NCBI GenBank assembly: GCA_021158245.1
Contig: JAGGVB010000193.1
Span: forward strand, 1 to 48,627
Origin: a bacterium
GTDB lineage: Bacteria; Zhuqueibacterota; QNDG01
DNA length: 48,627 nt
Reading direction: 5' to 3'
In this document: positions 29,881 through 37,773 of the stretch, in pieces
How the letters are laid out: every line of letters starts with the position of its first letter
Position numbering within the stretch: position 1 is the stretch's first letter
Notes under the pieces: model-generated
Databases searched by the model: none
The model's input: the letters and a program-made list of their open reading frames with translations, nothing else
What the model was told of the DNA's origin: nothing
Position numbers and translations under genes: made by a program

Positions 29881-30207
29881 TTACTTCTCTTCCTTTTTTG
29901 ATTTATCTTCCGCATCATCATCAGGAGATATATATCTGAATTCCAAATCATCATTCACAGCTTCATTAATTGCAACAACAGTTGGCTTTGTCATAACTTT
30001 TATATCCTGTTTAAATGCTTCTCTGTCAATTTCAATAGCACCTAATTCGTCAGAATCATTTTCAGTTTCCGACTGGACGGAAAGTTTTACATCGATCTCT
30101 CTTTTCTGCTCATCAATTACTTGTCTTGCCCGCAAAGCCATAACTTCAACCGCTTCGTAAATATTTTCAAATCTTTCAAATAAATCGTCAAGAGAAAGTT
30201 TAGACAT
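29881..30207 (-). CDS. rpoZ: RNA polymerase omega subunit-like protein
   Basis: A 108-residue protein whose core NIYEAVEVMALRARQV matches the omega consensus that binds beta-prime. The C-terminal half is extended with acidic sequence (DDDAEDKSKKEEK). It has the classical neighbours gmk and coaBC. GAGGTG precedes the ATG by about five bases. Omega helps assemble RNA polymerase and mediates ppGpp response in some bacteria. Confidence 0.88.
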   Translation of the reverse strand: MSKLSLDDLFERFENIYEAVEVMALRARQVIDEQKREIDVKLSVQSETENDSDELGAIEIDREAFKQDIKVMTKPTVVAINEAVNDDLEFRYISPDDDAEDKSKKEEK

Positions 30208-30216
30208 CTTGTCACC

Positions 30217-30777
30217 TCATGAAAAATGTTTAATTATTGTTTTTACTTTATTAACAGTATCATCTACAGAATCGTTAATTATTTGATAATTGTACATACC
30301 CGCATGTTCGATTTCATATTTTGCCGCATTGAGCCTTTGTTTTAATGATAATTCACTTTCTGTCCCCCTGTTTTTTAATCTAACCTCCAGCTCTTCAAGC
30401 GAAGGCGGCATAAGAAAAATCAGCACTGAATCAGGAAATATTTTTTTTATTGATTCGCCTCCCTGCACATCTATATCAAGGACAACATTTTCCCCCCGCT
30501 TTAATGCATCATCAATTTCACTCTTTAATGTTCCATAAAAATTATTATGTACTTCCGCCCACTCAATAAATTCGTTTTTTCTTACTTTTTTTTTGAATTC
30601 TTCCTTTGAAAAAAAATGGTAATCCTTCCCGTCTTTCTCCCCGGGCCTTGGTTCTCTAGTTGTAGCAGAAATGGAATAATACAGGTTATCCTCTTGTTCT
30701 AGCAGATGTGAAATAATAGTGCTTTTTCCTCCACCTGAAGGTGAAGATATAACAAATAGGGTGCCCCTCTTTTTCAA
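30217..30777 (-). CDS. gmk: Guanylate kinase
   Basis: A 186-residue GMP kinase. The P-loop SSPSGGGKSTI, TTREPRPGEKDGKDYHF for GMP binding, and DIDVQGGESIKKIFP with the lid RLKNRGTESE are all visible. Start is TTG with GGAG eight bases upstream, overlapping nothing; yicC ends six bases earlier. Confidence 0.97.
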   Translation of the reverse strand: MKKRGTLFVISSPSGGGKSTIISHLLEQEDNLYYSISATTREPRPGEKDGKDYHFFSKEEFKKKVRKNEFIEWAEVHNNFYGTLKSEIDDALKRGENVVLDIDVQGGESIKKIFPDSVLIFLMPPSLEELEVRLKNRGTESELSLKQRLNAAKYEIEHAGMYNYQIINDSVDDTVNKVKTIIKHFS

Positions 30778-30782
30778 TCTTA

Positions 30783-31664
30783 TTACTCCAGATTCTGTAC
30801 CTGCTCCCGCATTTTTTCAATCTGTTCTTTAAGCTCGATTACAATATGATTTATTTTAAAATTTGATGCTTTAGAGCTAATTGTATTCACCTCTCTATGC
30901 ATCTCCTGTAAAATAAAGTTTAATTTCTTTCCTACAATATTCGTATTTCTCAATGTCTCGATAAATATTTTCAGGTGGCTCCTCATTCGGACACATTCTT
31001 CGGTTATATCCAGCTTATCCGCTATAATGACAATTTCAGTATAGAGCCTGTCTTTATCTATTTCAACATTATTTACAAGTGCTTCAACTCTCTGTCTCAT
31101 TCGAGCGAAAGCTTCTTTTGCATTTAATTTTGCAAATTTTTCTATTTCGGTTATGCTGTTTTCTATTTCATTTATTCTTTCCGAAAGATCTTCGGATAAT
31201 GCCAAGCCTTCAGCTTTCCGCATCTCAATCAAATGATCAAGAGCCTTTTCCACTGCGTCATTTGCAGCTTCCCACAGCCCCTCATCAATTTCTCTTTTTT
31301 CTATCGGTTCAAATATTTCGGAAAAATTCAGGAAGTGTTCCAACTTCGGCTTTTCTTCTACACCTGCTTCTTCTCTGATTACCTCAAGAAGTCCTGCTAC
31401 TGCCTTTACATTCAGCCGGTTTATTTTTGTTGGAAAATTTTCCGGCTCTACATTCATATCTCCGGCTATTATAAGATGGATCTTTCCCCTTTTTATTTTG
31501 CTTTTTATCAAGTCACGTATTTTCTGCTCAAACGGCAGAAGTATAGAAGGAAGTTTGCAGGAGATATCCAAATATCTGTTATTGACCGATCTGATCTCAA
31601 CATTAACATGATAATTATTTTTTTCAATATCAGCATGGCCGATACCTGTCATACTAAATGCCAT
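30783..31664 (-). CDS. YicC/YloC family endoribonuclease
   Basis: A 293-residue protein with the YicC opening MTGIGHADIEKN, EIRSVNNRYLDISCKLP, and the closing FILQEMHREVNTISSKAS followed by IVELKEQIEKMREQVQNLE. The family includes ribonucleases implicated in small RNA decay. The central coiled region is full length. It appears to be the first gene of the long minus-strand run: a promoter lies 53-81 bases upstream. Confidence 0.94.
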   Translation of the reverse strand: MAFSMTGIGHADIEKNNYHVNVEIRSVNNRYLDISCKLPSILLPFEQKIRDLIKSKIKRGKIHLIIAGDMNVEPENFPTKINRLNVKAVAGLLEVIREEAGVEEKPKLEHFLNFSEIFEPIEKREIDEGLWEAANDAVEKALDHLIEMRKAEGLALSEDLSERINEIENSITEIEKFAKLNAKEAFARMRQRVEALVNNVEIDKDRLYTEIVIIADKLDITEECVRMRSHLKIFIETLRNTNIVGKKLNFILQEMHREVNTISSKASNFKINHIVIELKEQIEKMREQVQNLE

Positions 31665-31716
31665 TTAATATCCATCTTTCCTTAAGGTACAGCTATTAAT
31701 AAATTCACGAATTACC

Positions 31717-31745
31717 ATTTTACAAAATAAAACAGAAATAGTCAA
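31717..31745 (-). promoter_or_regulatory. Sigma70-type promoter upstream of yicC
   Basis: On the minus strand TTGACT (31740-31745) is followed after exactly 17 bases by TAAAAT (31717-31722). The predicted start lies near 31710, about 45 bases before the yicC ATG. It is the best sigma70-like match I saw in the window; promoters inside the long gene run cannot be excluded. Confidence 0.6.
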
Positions 31746-31779
31746 CATAAATTTTTATTTTTAATACGTATACAGTATG

Positions 31780-32787
31780 TTAAATAACCCTCTTCAAATT
31801 GTATTCAACAGATATTCTGTGAGTGCTTCCAAGGTCGCTGTGAGACGCAAAACCATAGTCAAGCCTCATACTCTTAAACAGAAATCCTGCACCGAGTGTT
31901 ATTCTTCCTCTGTCCGAGCCTGCTCTGAAAAATATTTTTTGTTTATATCCTATTTCAATACCGGACCTCAAATACAAATACATTGATCCTGCAGCAAGAG
32001 TAGCCACAGCTTCCCTTCCGTCAAAGCCTACAGCAAAATCCAAAACAGGAAGAAAAGAAATTTTGGATTTATTAAACGGTATTGAAATTCCGGCCCTAAG
32101 AGAAGGAAGTATTTTTTCTTTTGTACCATTATTCCACGCAGTGAGTGTTGTAGTTATATCGCGTATATTCAGGCCTAAATTTATGTGTTCAGAATAACGG
32201 AAAAGAATACCGGCATCAAAACCCAAGCCCCACGCTCCGTATTCATTACACTTTTTTCTAATAACTTTTACAGTTGTTCCATATATTAATTTTTTACTGC
32301 GGCGTCTTGCTATTGAAAAGAAAAAAGCATATTCTGCATCATTGACCATTTTATCTATTTCAGGTACATTTTGTATAAGTTTGCCGGATTCGTCTGTGTA
32401 GTATTCACCGAGGCCTAACGATGAATTTCTCAGGCGTGTAAAAGGTATCCCGTCTATACCCATTCTGAATAATCCTATACCAATTGCAGTGACTGAATCT
32501 ACTTTTCCTCCGAATCCAAGAAAATCCCAATTAACAATACCTGAAAATCGTTCGGAATGCATACCATGAACACTTGAACCGTTCAGAAAAAGTAATCCCG
32601 AGGGATTCCAGTACACAGAAGAAGCAGAAGAAGCCGCAGTTGTTCCGGCACCACCCATTGCGAGGATTCTGGCATCTACGCCTGATTCCAGAAATGCACC
32701 ACCGTACTTCGATGTATTTATTCCTGCAAAAATATTATTCACTGTAAATACAAGTAAAACAGTTGAAAAAAAAATCCTGATTTTCAA
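31780..32787 (-). CDS. PorQ/PorV-like outer-membrane protein
   Basis: A 335-residue protein with a signal peptide (to about residue 21, NNIFA) and the family opening ESGVDARILAMGGAGTTAASSASSVYWNPSGL, characteristic of UPF0164/PorV-PorQ barrels. It ends RISVEYNLKRV with an aromatic-rich last strand, as in outer-membrane barrels. Start is TTG with only a weak ribosome site. It stands apart from the housekeeping run (115 bases to yicC) and from the signalling island (108 bases). A role in lipid or T9SS cargo handling is a family-level guess. Confidence 0.8.
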   Translation of the reverse strand: MKIRIFFSTVLLVFTVNNIFAGINTSKYGGAFLESGVDARILAMGGAGTTAASSASSVYWNPSGLLFLNGSSVHGMHSERFSGIVNWDFLGFGGKVDSVTAIGIGLFRMGIDGIPFTRLRNSSLGLGEYYTDESGKLIQNVPEIDKMVNDAEYAFFFSIARRRSKKLIYGTTVKVIRKKCNEYGAWGLGFDAGILFRYSEHINLGLNIRDITTTLTAWNNGTKEKILPSLRAGISIPFNKSKISFLPVLDFAVGFDGREAVATLAAGSMYLYLRSGIEIGYKQKIFFRAGSDRGRITLGAGFLFKSMRLDYGFASHSDLGSTHRISVEYNLKRVI

Positions 32788-32895
32788 TTGGAAACAACCC
32801 TTGTTAATTTTTTATTTCACAAATTAAAATTAATAAAACAAAGGACTTAATGCAAGGAATATTTTATTGAATATGTTTTGGGTTCACCAGGATTG

Positions 32896-33963
32896 TTAGA
32901 GAGAATGCTCAATATCAAGCATCTTTGTACCTTTAAAATACTCTACAGTAACAGGATGCGAGATATGTGCAAGTTTTTGGGTGATTTCTTTTATCCTTAA
33001 GGCATTTTTAACGATAATTCGAAGCCTGTTTCTTATATCTTCATCTACTATTTTTTTGTCTTGTAATAAAATTTGAGCATTGCCTAAAATTGGTACAAGT
33101 GGATTATTAATTGCATGATTTACCGCAATTGCAGTTTCAATAATTGTTGCAACCCTTTCAGAATCGTTTAATTCTATATTAATGTTATTGCCCGGGTCAC
33201 TCTTTCTGGCAATTACAAGAGATCCTACAATTTGATTGGAACTGTTTTTCATCCTGCACACAGAAAGGTTGAGATTGAATATATCTCCTTTTTTGTCTTT
33301 TACCCTGGCATTGTAATTTGTAATCTGATTGCTCTTTTTTAGGAGTTCATAAATCTTAAGCATCTCTTCAGAGCCATTAACAAATAAAAAATTTACCTTT
33401 TCTCCTATTACTTCTTCAAAGGTAAATCCAAGCATCTCTTCACACGCGCTGTTACAATAAGTAATGACACCCTTATTATCAGTTGTCAATATAGCATCAA
33501 GTGTATTTTCAACTACACGTTCAAGAAAATCTTTTGCTTCTCTAATTGTCTCCCAAAATTGAATCTCTTCCATCTTGACTTTATGTGCAATTAGAGCATC
33601 TTCAACAAATTCAATTATTTCCGAGCTGGTAAAAGGTTTTGCCAGAATAGCGTTAAATCCAAGATTATAAAGATGCGATCTGTCTGCCTGCCCGTTTGTG
33701 GTTAATGCAATAAAAGGTATGTCTCTGATGAATTTATTTTTCTTATCTGCAATAAATTTAATATAAAGTTCCTCTCCGGAAATATCCGGGAGGAAATAAT
33801 CTACAATTACAATATTCGGGCTTATCTTTCCAATTTTTCCAAGCCCTTCTTTACCTGATTCACATAAATAGCAATCATAGTCCTTATTATTTTTAAATGC
33901 TGATTCCGCAATTTCTCTGAATTTCTTATCATCATCAATAAAGAGTACTTTCTTTTTATCCAT
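32896..33963 (-). CDS. REC-PAS-DHp protein lacking a kinase ATPase domain
   Basis: A 355-residue protein. Residues 1-125 form a receiver domain (FIDDDKKF, phosphorylatable Asp in IVDYFLPDISG, Lys in AKPF); about 140-255 is a PAS domain (TLDAILTTDNKGVITYCN); about 265-340 is a HisKA-like helical pair with the His in NHAINNPLVPILGNAQ. There is no ATP-binding domain after it: the protein ends MLDIEHSL. It can take phosphate at Asp and possibly at His but cannot make it, so it may be a phosphotransfer or scaffold protein. It starts two bases after the stand-alone receiver gene stop. Confidence 0.88.
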   Translation of the reverse strand: MDKKKVLFIDDDKKFREIAESAFKNNKDYDCYLCESGKEGLGKIGKISPNIVIVDYFLPDISGEELYIKFIADKKNKFIRDIPFIALTTNGQADRSHLYNLGFNAILAKPFTSSEIIEFVEDALIAHKVKMEEIQFWETIREAKDFLERVVENTLDAILTTDNKGVITYCNSACEEMLGFTFEEVIGEKVNFLFVNGSEEMLKIYELLKKSNQITNYNARVKDKKGDIFNLNLSVCRMKNSSNQIVGSLVIARKSDPGNNINIELNDSERVATIIETAIAVNHAINNPLVPILGNAQILLQDKKIVDEDIRNRLRIIVKNALRIKEITQKLAHISHPVTVEYFKGTKMLDIEHSL

Positions 33964-33965
33964 TA

Positions 33966-34337
33966 TCAGGCACCGATTTTTTCTGCAACAAGCTGTTTTA
34001 GAGTATTTAGATCCCAGGGTTTTGAAACCATAATTGTTCCGCTGTGTTTATCTTCTGTTATACAGCCGAATCCAATATCAAGGTAACCTGATGTAAGGAC
34101 ACGAACCGTTTCAGGGTTAAGTACTTTGACTTTTTCCAGCAGATTCACACCTGACGAATCCGGCAATTTCAGATCGGAAAGTACAAAATCAACATTGTTA
34201 TTTTCAATAATATCGAGAGCTTCATCAACCCGTGTTGCAGTGTAAAGGTTGTAACCTTCATCTTGAAAGAGGTCGCTTAGTATATCCAGAATTTCAGGTT
34301 CATCATCTACAAAGAGTAAAGCTTTACTGCTGTTCAT
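33966..34337 (-). CDS. Stand-alone response regulator receiver
   Basis: A 123-residue receiver with the acidic pair in FVDDEPEIL, the phosphorylation Asp in DFVLSDLKLPDSSG, Thr in VLTSG and Lys in VSKPW. There is no output domain. An earlier in-frame start is possible, but GGAGGA sits three to four bases before the ATG at 34337. A sigma54-type promoter lies about 66-81 bases upstream. It is followed at once by the REC-PAS-DHp gene, with which it probably exchanges phosphate. Confidence 0.93.
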   Translation of the reverse strand: MNSSKALLFVDDEPEILDILSDLFQDEGYNLYTATRVDEALDIIENNNVDFVLSDLKLPDSSGVNLLEKVKVLNPETVRVLTSGYLDIGFGCITEDKHSGTIMVSKPWDLNTLKQLVAEKIGA

Positions 34338-34402
34338 GGTTCCTCCGCTCATATAGAACTCTATTTTTATCAACAACTTATTCGTTCTCTAACCATCAAA
34401 AA

Positions 34403-34418
34403 AGCAACATTTGTGCCA
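34403..34418 (-). promoter_or_regulatory. Sigma54 (-24/-12) promoter
   Basis: The minus strand reads TGGCACAAATGTTGCT, an exact match to TGGCAC-N5-TTGC(A/T), with GG and GC separated by ten bases. Transcription would start near 34392 and enter the receiver gene after about 55 bases of leader. RpoN-dependent initiation needs an AAA+ activator, and none is encoded in this window. Confidence 0.8.
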
Positions 34419-34434
34419 CTGCCGGGGCACAAAT
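34409..34434. repeat. Perfect 9-bp inverted repeat overlapping the sigma54 promoter
   Basis: atttgtgcc (34409-34417) and ggcacaaat (34426-34434) are exact complements separated by eight bases. One arm covers the -24 box and the spacer of the sigma54 promoter. It could be a protein-binding operator. It lies upstream of the predicted start site, so it should not form a hairpin in the message. Confidence 0.6.
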
Positions 34435-34647
34435 ACTAAACCTTTAATTAACACGATCTTATGTTTTATTTTAATCAGCTGATGAAATAATTTATTTTTA
34501 AATTTCAAGGCAATGTTTTCCGGCGCTCGGATTAATTTTCCGAATGCGGTTTGCAGGAAGATGAAATGAGTTTAGGCCTCGCTCCTACAATCTGCCCTGT
34601 TCTATCTTCCAATATTTTACCACCCCTCTGGTGGGCCGTCTGTTTAA

Positions 34648-34752
34648 TGTCATTGCGATGATTCCGCACAAACACAAGACGTGACAATCTTTATAATTGT
34701 GCACGAATTTCGGAGATTGCTTTTTCCGGCAGAGCCGGAATCACAATGACAA
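34648..34752. repeat. REP/MITE-like imperfect palindromic element
   Basis: The ends, tgtcattgcgatgattccg and cggaatcacaatgaca, are inverted copies of each other with a small offset. Internally, gacaatct pairs with agattgc. A 7-bp perfect hairpin (ttccggc aga gccggaa, 724-740 of this kilobase) sits at the right end. The pattern gtcattgcga...ggcaatct...gagattgct...caatgac is a dispersed repeat familiar from many bacterial genomes. It does not encode a protein. Confidence 0.6.
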
Positions 34753-34992
34753 ATTTGGGACTTTTGATACAGCCCCGACATATTTTTGTTTATCGTAATA
34801 TTTTAAATTTTAACACCAAAACAGAATTTTATCTGCAATTGCATTCCAAGATTAGAGTTTTGAACTGAAAAAGCGGTAGGGTAATTTTTTCTTAAATAAA
34901 TATTTTTGTTCCGATTATTAAAACAGAACTTTATGTTTTATATTTTTTACTAATCAATTTTCTCGGGCTACCGCGGCAGCCTCCGGTTTTAA

Positions 34993-35795
34993 TTATTTCA
35001 GCAGCGGAATAATAACCTCAAATGGTTCATCTACGCCTATTTGCATATCAAAATTTTGAAGTTTAGCTATCACCGGATAACTTATTTCCTGCCCTTTTGC
35101 AACGAGAAGAAGACCATTTTTTGCATGTATGTCCTGATTCGCAGTCATGCCGAATATTAATTCTTTCACCCTTACCATCTTTAACCTGTTTTCAATTTTA
35201 TCAATTTTATATGTTGCTATACAGGAAAGAACTTCGGGATGGCTTTTGTAATGTGGTCTACATACCTTCTAACCCGGGAAGCCTGACTAAAAGCAGCCGG
35301 CAGAATCCCGAATAGGTGAAGCCAAATCAGCAATCTGATATTCTTTCCCGTCCTTTGCAATGAGCACTGTGTGATTGGCAAGCCCTGCAATTTCACCATT
35401 TTTAAGTACCTTACTGGCCGGATTGATGACTTTCTTACCGGTTTTAGCATTCATAATATTTAAGACTTGAGTTAGAGGCCTTCCTTCAGCTTTCCCGGTT
35501 GTCCAGCCGGTGAGATTTGCGGCCACCGGATTCATTCTGGTAATCCGCCCCTTTGTGTCGGTGGCAATAATCGCGTCACCAATGCCTGTAAGATCGCATC
35601 AAGCCAGGTATCGCGTTCTCTGAGTTTATTATCCATCTCATGTTTATAAAGCGCTGTTTCAATCACGGCCTTTAAATCTTCGGCTTTAAACGGCTTATAG
35701 ATAAATCCATACGGTTCTGTCTTCTTGGCTCTCTTTAGTGTATCTTTATCAACATAGGCAGTTACATAAACCACGGGAAATTTTACTTGATTTGA
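34993..35795 (-). pseudogene. Decayed REC-PAS-HD-type response regulator
   Basis: Fragments of one regulator lie in order on the minus strand. The second half of a receiver (from FPVVYVTAYVDKDTLKRA to YGFIYKPF) is followed by LDAILQ; a one-base deletion near 35585 then shifts the frame to GIGDAIIATDTKGRITRMNP, a PAS domain that ends at SPIRDSAG. A larger deletion follows. The last piece, in frame from HPEVLSCIATYKIDKIENRL through VRVKELIFGMTANQDI to EPFEVIIP, matches the C-terminal tail of RpfG-like response regulators. The first half of the receiver, with its Asp, is missing. It lies beside intact REC/PAS genes and is probably an old copy of a related regulator. Confidence 0.8.
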
Positions 35796-35854
35796 ATAAT
35801 TTACAGTTTGACGTTCAGAATTAAAAATTCAGCTCCACATAGCAAGGCTATTGT

Positions 35855-37249
35855 TTAAAACGGGAAAACAACATTAAACTCTTTAAATCCATCACCCTGG
35901 ACAACTTTTAATATGCCATCCAACTGTTCTGTCAAGTCAGAAATAATAGCCATACCCAGCGTATCAACCTCGGAGGATTTAAAACCGGGCGGCAGAGCAA
36001 TCCCGTCATCCCGGACGGATAGATGAACTTTTCCGGATTTTTCTTCCAACCGGATATCAATTTCACCCTTCCGTTTATCCGGGAACGCGTGTTTTATAGC
36101 GTTGGAGACAAGCTCATTTATGATCATGCCGCAGGGAATGGCCCGGTTTAAATCAATCTGAACATTTTTGCATTTATCAATAATTTTGATCTGTTCGGCA
36201 TTCTGATAGTAAAGCAGGGTTAGAGAAGCAATCAGTTTATTGATATAATACTTCATATCTATCCGCGCGAAATCCTGATTCTGATACATCATCTCATGCA
36301 CAATTGACATGGATTGAATGCGGCTTTTGCTTTCATTTAAAATCATGGAAATACGTTCGTCATTAATTTTTGAGGCCTGCAAACTCAGCAGGCTTGACAT
36401 GATCTGGAGGTTATTCTTCACCCGGTGGTGAATCTCCTTGAGCATGATCTCTTTTTCTTTCAGATCTCTCTTTATTTGTTCTTCCGCCTGCTTGCGTTCG
36501 GTGATGTCATTGAACACAGCAACTATTTCTTTGGTTTGTAATTTATATACAAAATTTTCATACCAGCTATGAATTTTTTCATCCTGATAAAATGTAATGG
36601 GATGATACGCAGGTTTACCTGTTTTCCATACTTTGCGAAATACATCAATAAGACCAAACTTTTCTACTTCAGGTCTCATTTCGAAAATACTTTTACCAAT
36701 AAGATCATCCCTTTTATCATTGCCTAATCTTTCAGCAGCTTTATTGAAATCTTTAAAAATAAAATCTTTTCCATCATCTATGACATCATAAACCGCTACA
36801 CCGCTACTTATATTATCAAATAATTCTTTATATCGGATTTCACTTTCTTTTAGTGCTTGTTCTGCCAGTTTATTTTTATCCTTCTCTATTTTTAATTTAA
36901 GCGCATTTTCAATTGCAGGAGTTAATCTTAACAGGTTTTCTTTAAGAATATAATCCCATGCGCCTCTTTTAATGGAATCAACAGCCATTTCTTCTGAAAG
37001 GGAACCCGTTACAATAATGAACGGAATATCCGGGATTAGTTTTTTGGCAATTTCCAATGCTTCAAATCCTGTGAATTGGGGCAGAGCATAATCCGAAAGG
37101 ATAATATCCGGTTTGAAGTCGTGGATAGCTGCTATAAAATCCTTTTCCGTTTCTACGCACTCAGAAATAAAATCAAATTTATGCTCCGTCAACTCTTCTT
37201 TGATAAGTTTTGCATCAAGCTTATTATCTTCCAGCATTAATATTTTCAT
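35855..37249 (-). CDS. REC-PAS histidine kinase (HisKA_2)
   Basis: A 464-residue cytoplasmic protein. The receiver (about 1-120) has LEDNKLDAKL, Asp in IILSDYALPQFTG and a helix ending in ILKENLLRLTP; a PAS domain (about 140-255) follows; the HisKA_2 box EIHHRVKNNLQIM (about 268) and an ATP-binding domain (about 355-464, IINELVSNAIKH, VRDDGIALP, LGMAIISDLT) close it. The receiver lacks a standard KP lysine motif, having LKEN. Such REC-first kinases are controlled by an upstream phosphodonor. AAGGAAG lies seven to eight bases before the ATG; the Rcp-type receiver ends 12 bases earlier. Confidence 0.94.
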   Translation of the reverse strand: MKILMLEDNKLDAKLIKEELTEHKFDFISECVETEKDFIAAIHDFKPDIILSDYALPQFTGFEALEIAKKLIPDIPFIIVTGSLSEEMAVDSIKRGAWDYILKENLLRLTPAIENALKLKIEKDKNKLAEQALKESEIRYKELFDNISSGVAVYDVIDDGKDFIFKDFNKAAERLGNDKRDDLIGKSIFEMRPEVEKFGLIDVFRKVWKTGKPAYHPITFYQDEKIHSWYENFVYKLQTKEIVAVFNDITERKQAEEQIKRDLKEKEIMLKEIHHRVKNNLQIMSSLLSLQASKINDERISMILNESKSRIQSMSIVHEMMYQNQDFARIDMKYYINKLIASLTLLYYQNAEQIKIIDKCKNVQIDLNRAIPCGMIINELVSNAIKHAFPDKRKGEIDIRLEEKSGKVHLSVRDDGIALPPGFKSSEVDTLGMAIISDLTEQLDGILKVVQGDGFKEFNVVFPF

Positions 37250-37261
37250 TTTCTTACTTCC

Positions 37262-37702
37262 TTATTTATCAGGCGGAGTTTCATTCAGGATTGCCCAGAA
37301 CGAACCCAAATCTTTCACTGCTTTCATAAAGTCTTCAAATTCCACCGGTTTTACTACATAAGCGTTAACGCCAAGATTGTAGCTTGTTATCAGGTCGCTT
37401 TCCATTTTGGAAGAAGTAAGTATAACTACCGGGATATTGCAAAGAGCTTCGCTTTTTTTAATCTGCTTTAGAACTTCCAGCCCGTCAACTTTCGGCATTT
37501 TTAAATCGAGCAGCACAACAACCGGATTACCGTTTCCCCGATCTTTATATTTAGCGCGTTTAAAAAGATAATCCAGAGCTTCTTCTCCATCTCTTACCAC
37601 ATCGATCTTATTGGCTATATTGATTTCCTCAAGAGCGGCAAGTGTAAGATCGATATCTTTCTGGTCATCTTCTGCTAATAGTATTCTTTTCAGATCATTC
37701 AT
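37262..37702 (-). CDS. Stand-alone response regulator (Rcp1-like)
   Basis: A 146-residue receiver with LAEDDQKDIDLTLAALEE, the phosphorylation Asp in VVLLDLKMPKVDG, Thr-Ser in VILTSSKMESDL and Lys in VVKPVEF. The longer loop between strand 2 and 3 (YLFKRAKYKDRGNG) is typical of Rcp1-type regulators that pair with phytochrome- or PAS-kinases. GAGG lies five bases before the ATG. Lies between the propeller kinase and the REC-PAS kinase, so phosphate relay between the two is likely. Confidence 0.94.
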   Translation of the reverse strand: MNDLKRILLAEDDQKDIDLTLAALEEINIANKIDVVRDGEEALDYLFKRAKYKDRGNGNPVVVLLDLKMPKVDGLEVLKQIKKSEALCNIPVVILTSSKMESDLITSYNLGVNAYVVKPVEFEDFMKAVKDLGSFWAILNETPPDK

Positions 37703-37773
37703 TCTTTCCTCATCTCGGTTGCTTTAAAAAACGAAATTTTACATTTTTCCGTCAAGAGCAAAAATATTCATTT

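Larger units (their letters stand above)
34338..34992. other. Intergenic region with promoter, hairpin and REP-like repeat
   Basis: No coding region was found in these 655 bases. They contain the sigma54 promoter and hairpin listed separately, an imperfect palindromic repeat at 34648-34752, and a GC-rich near-palindrome at 34966-34981 (ggctaccgcggcagcc, one mismatched pair) next to the end of a pseudogene. The remainder is AT-rich and unremarkable. Confidence 0.6.

Noticed and set aside
34966-34981. GC-rich near-palindrome as a rho-independent terminator
   Set aside because: No T tract follows on the minus strand, and the adjoining gene is a pseudogene.
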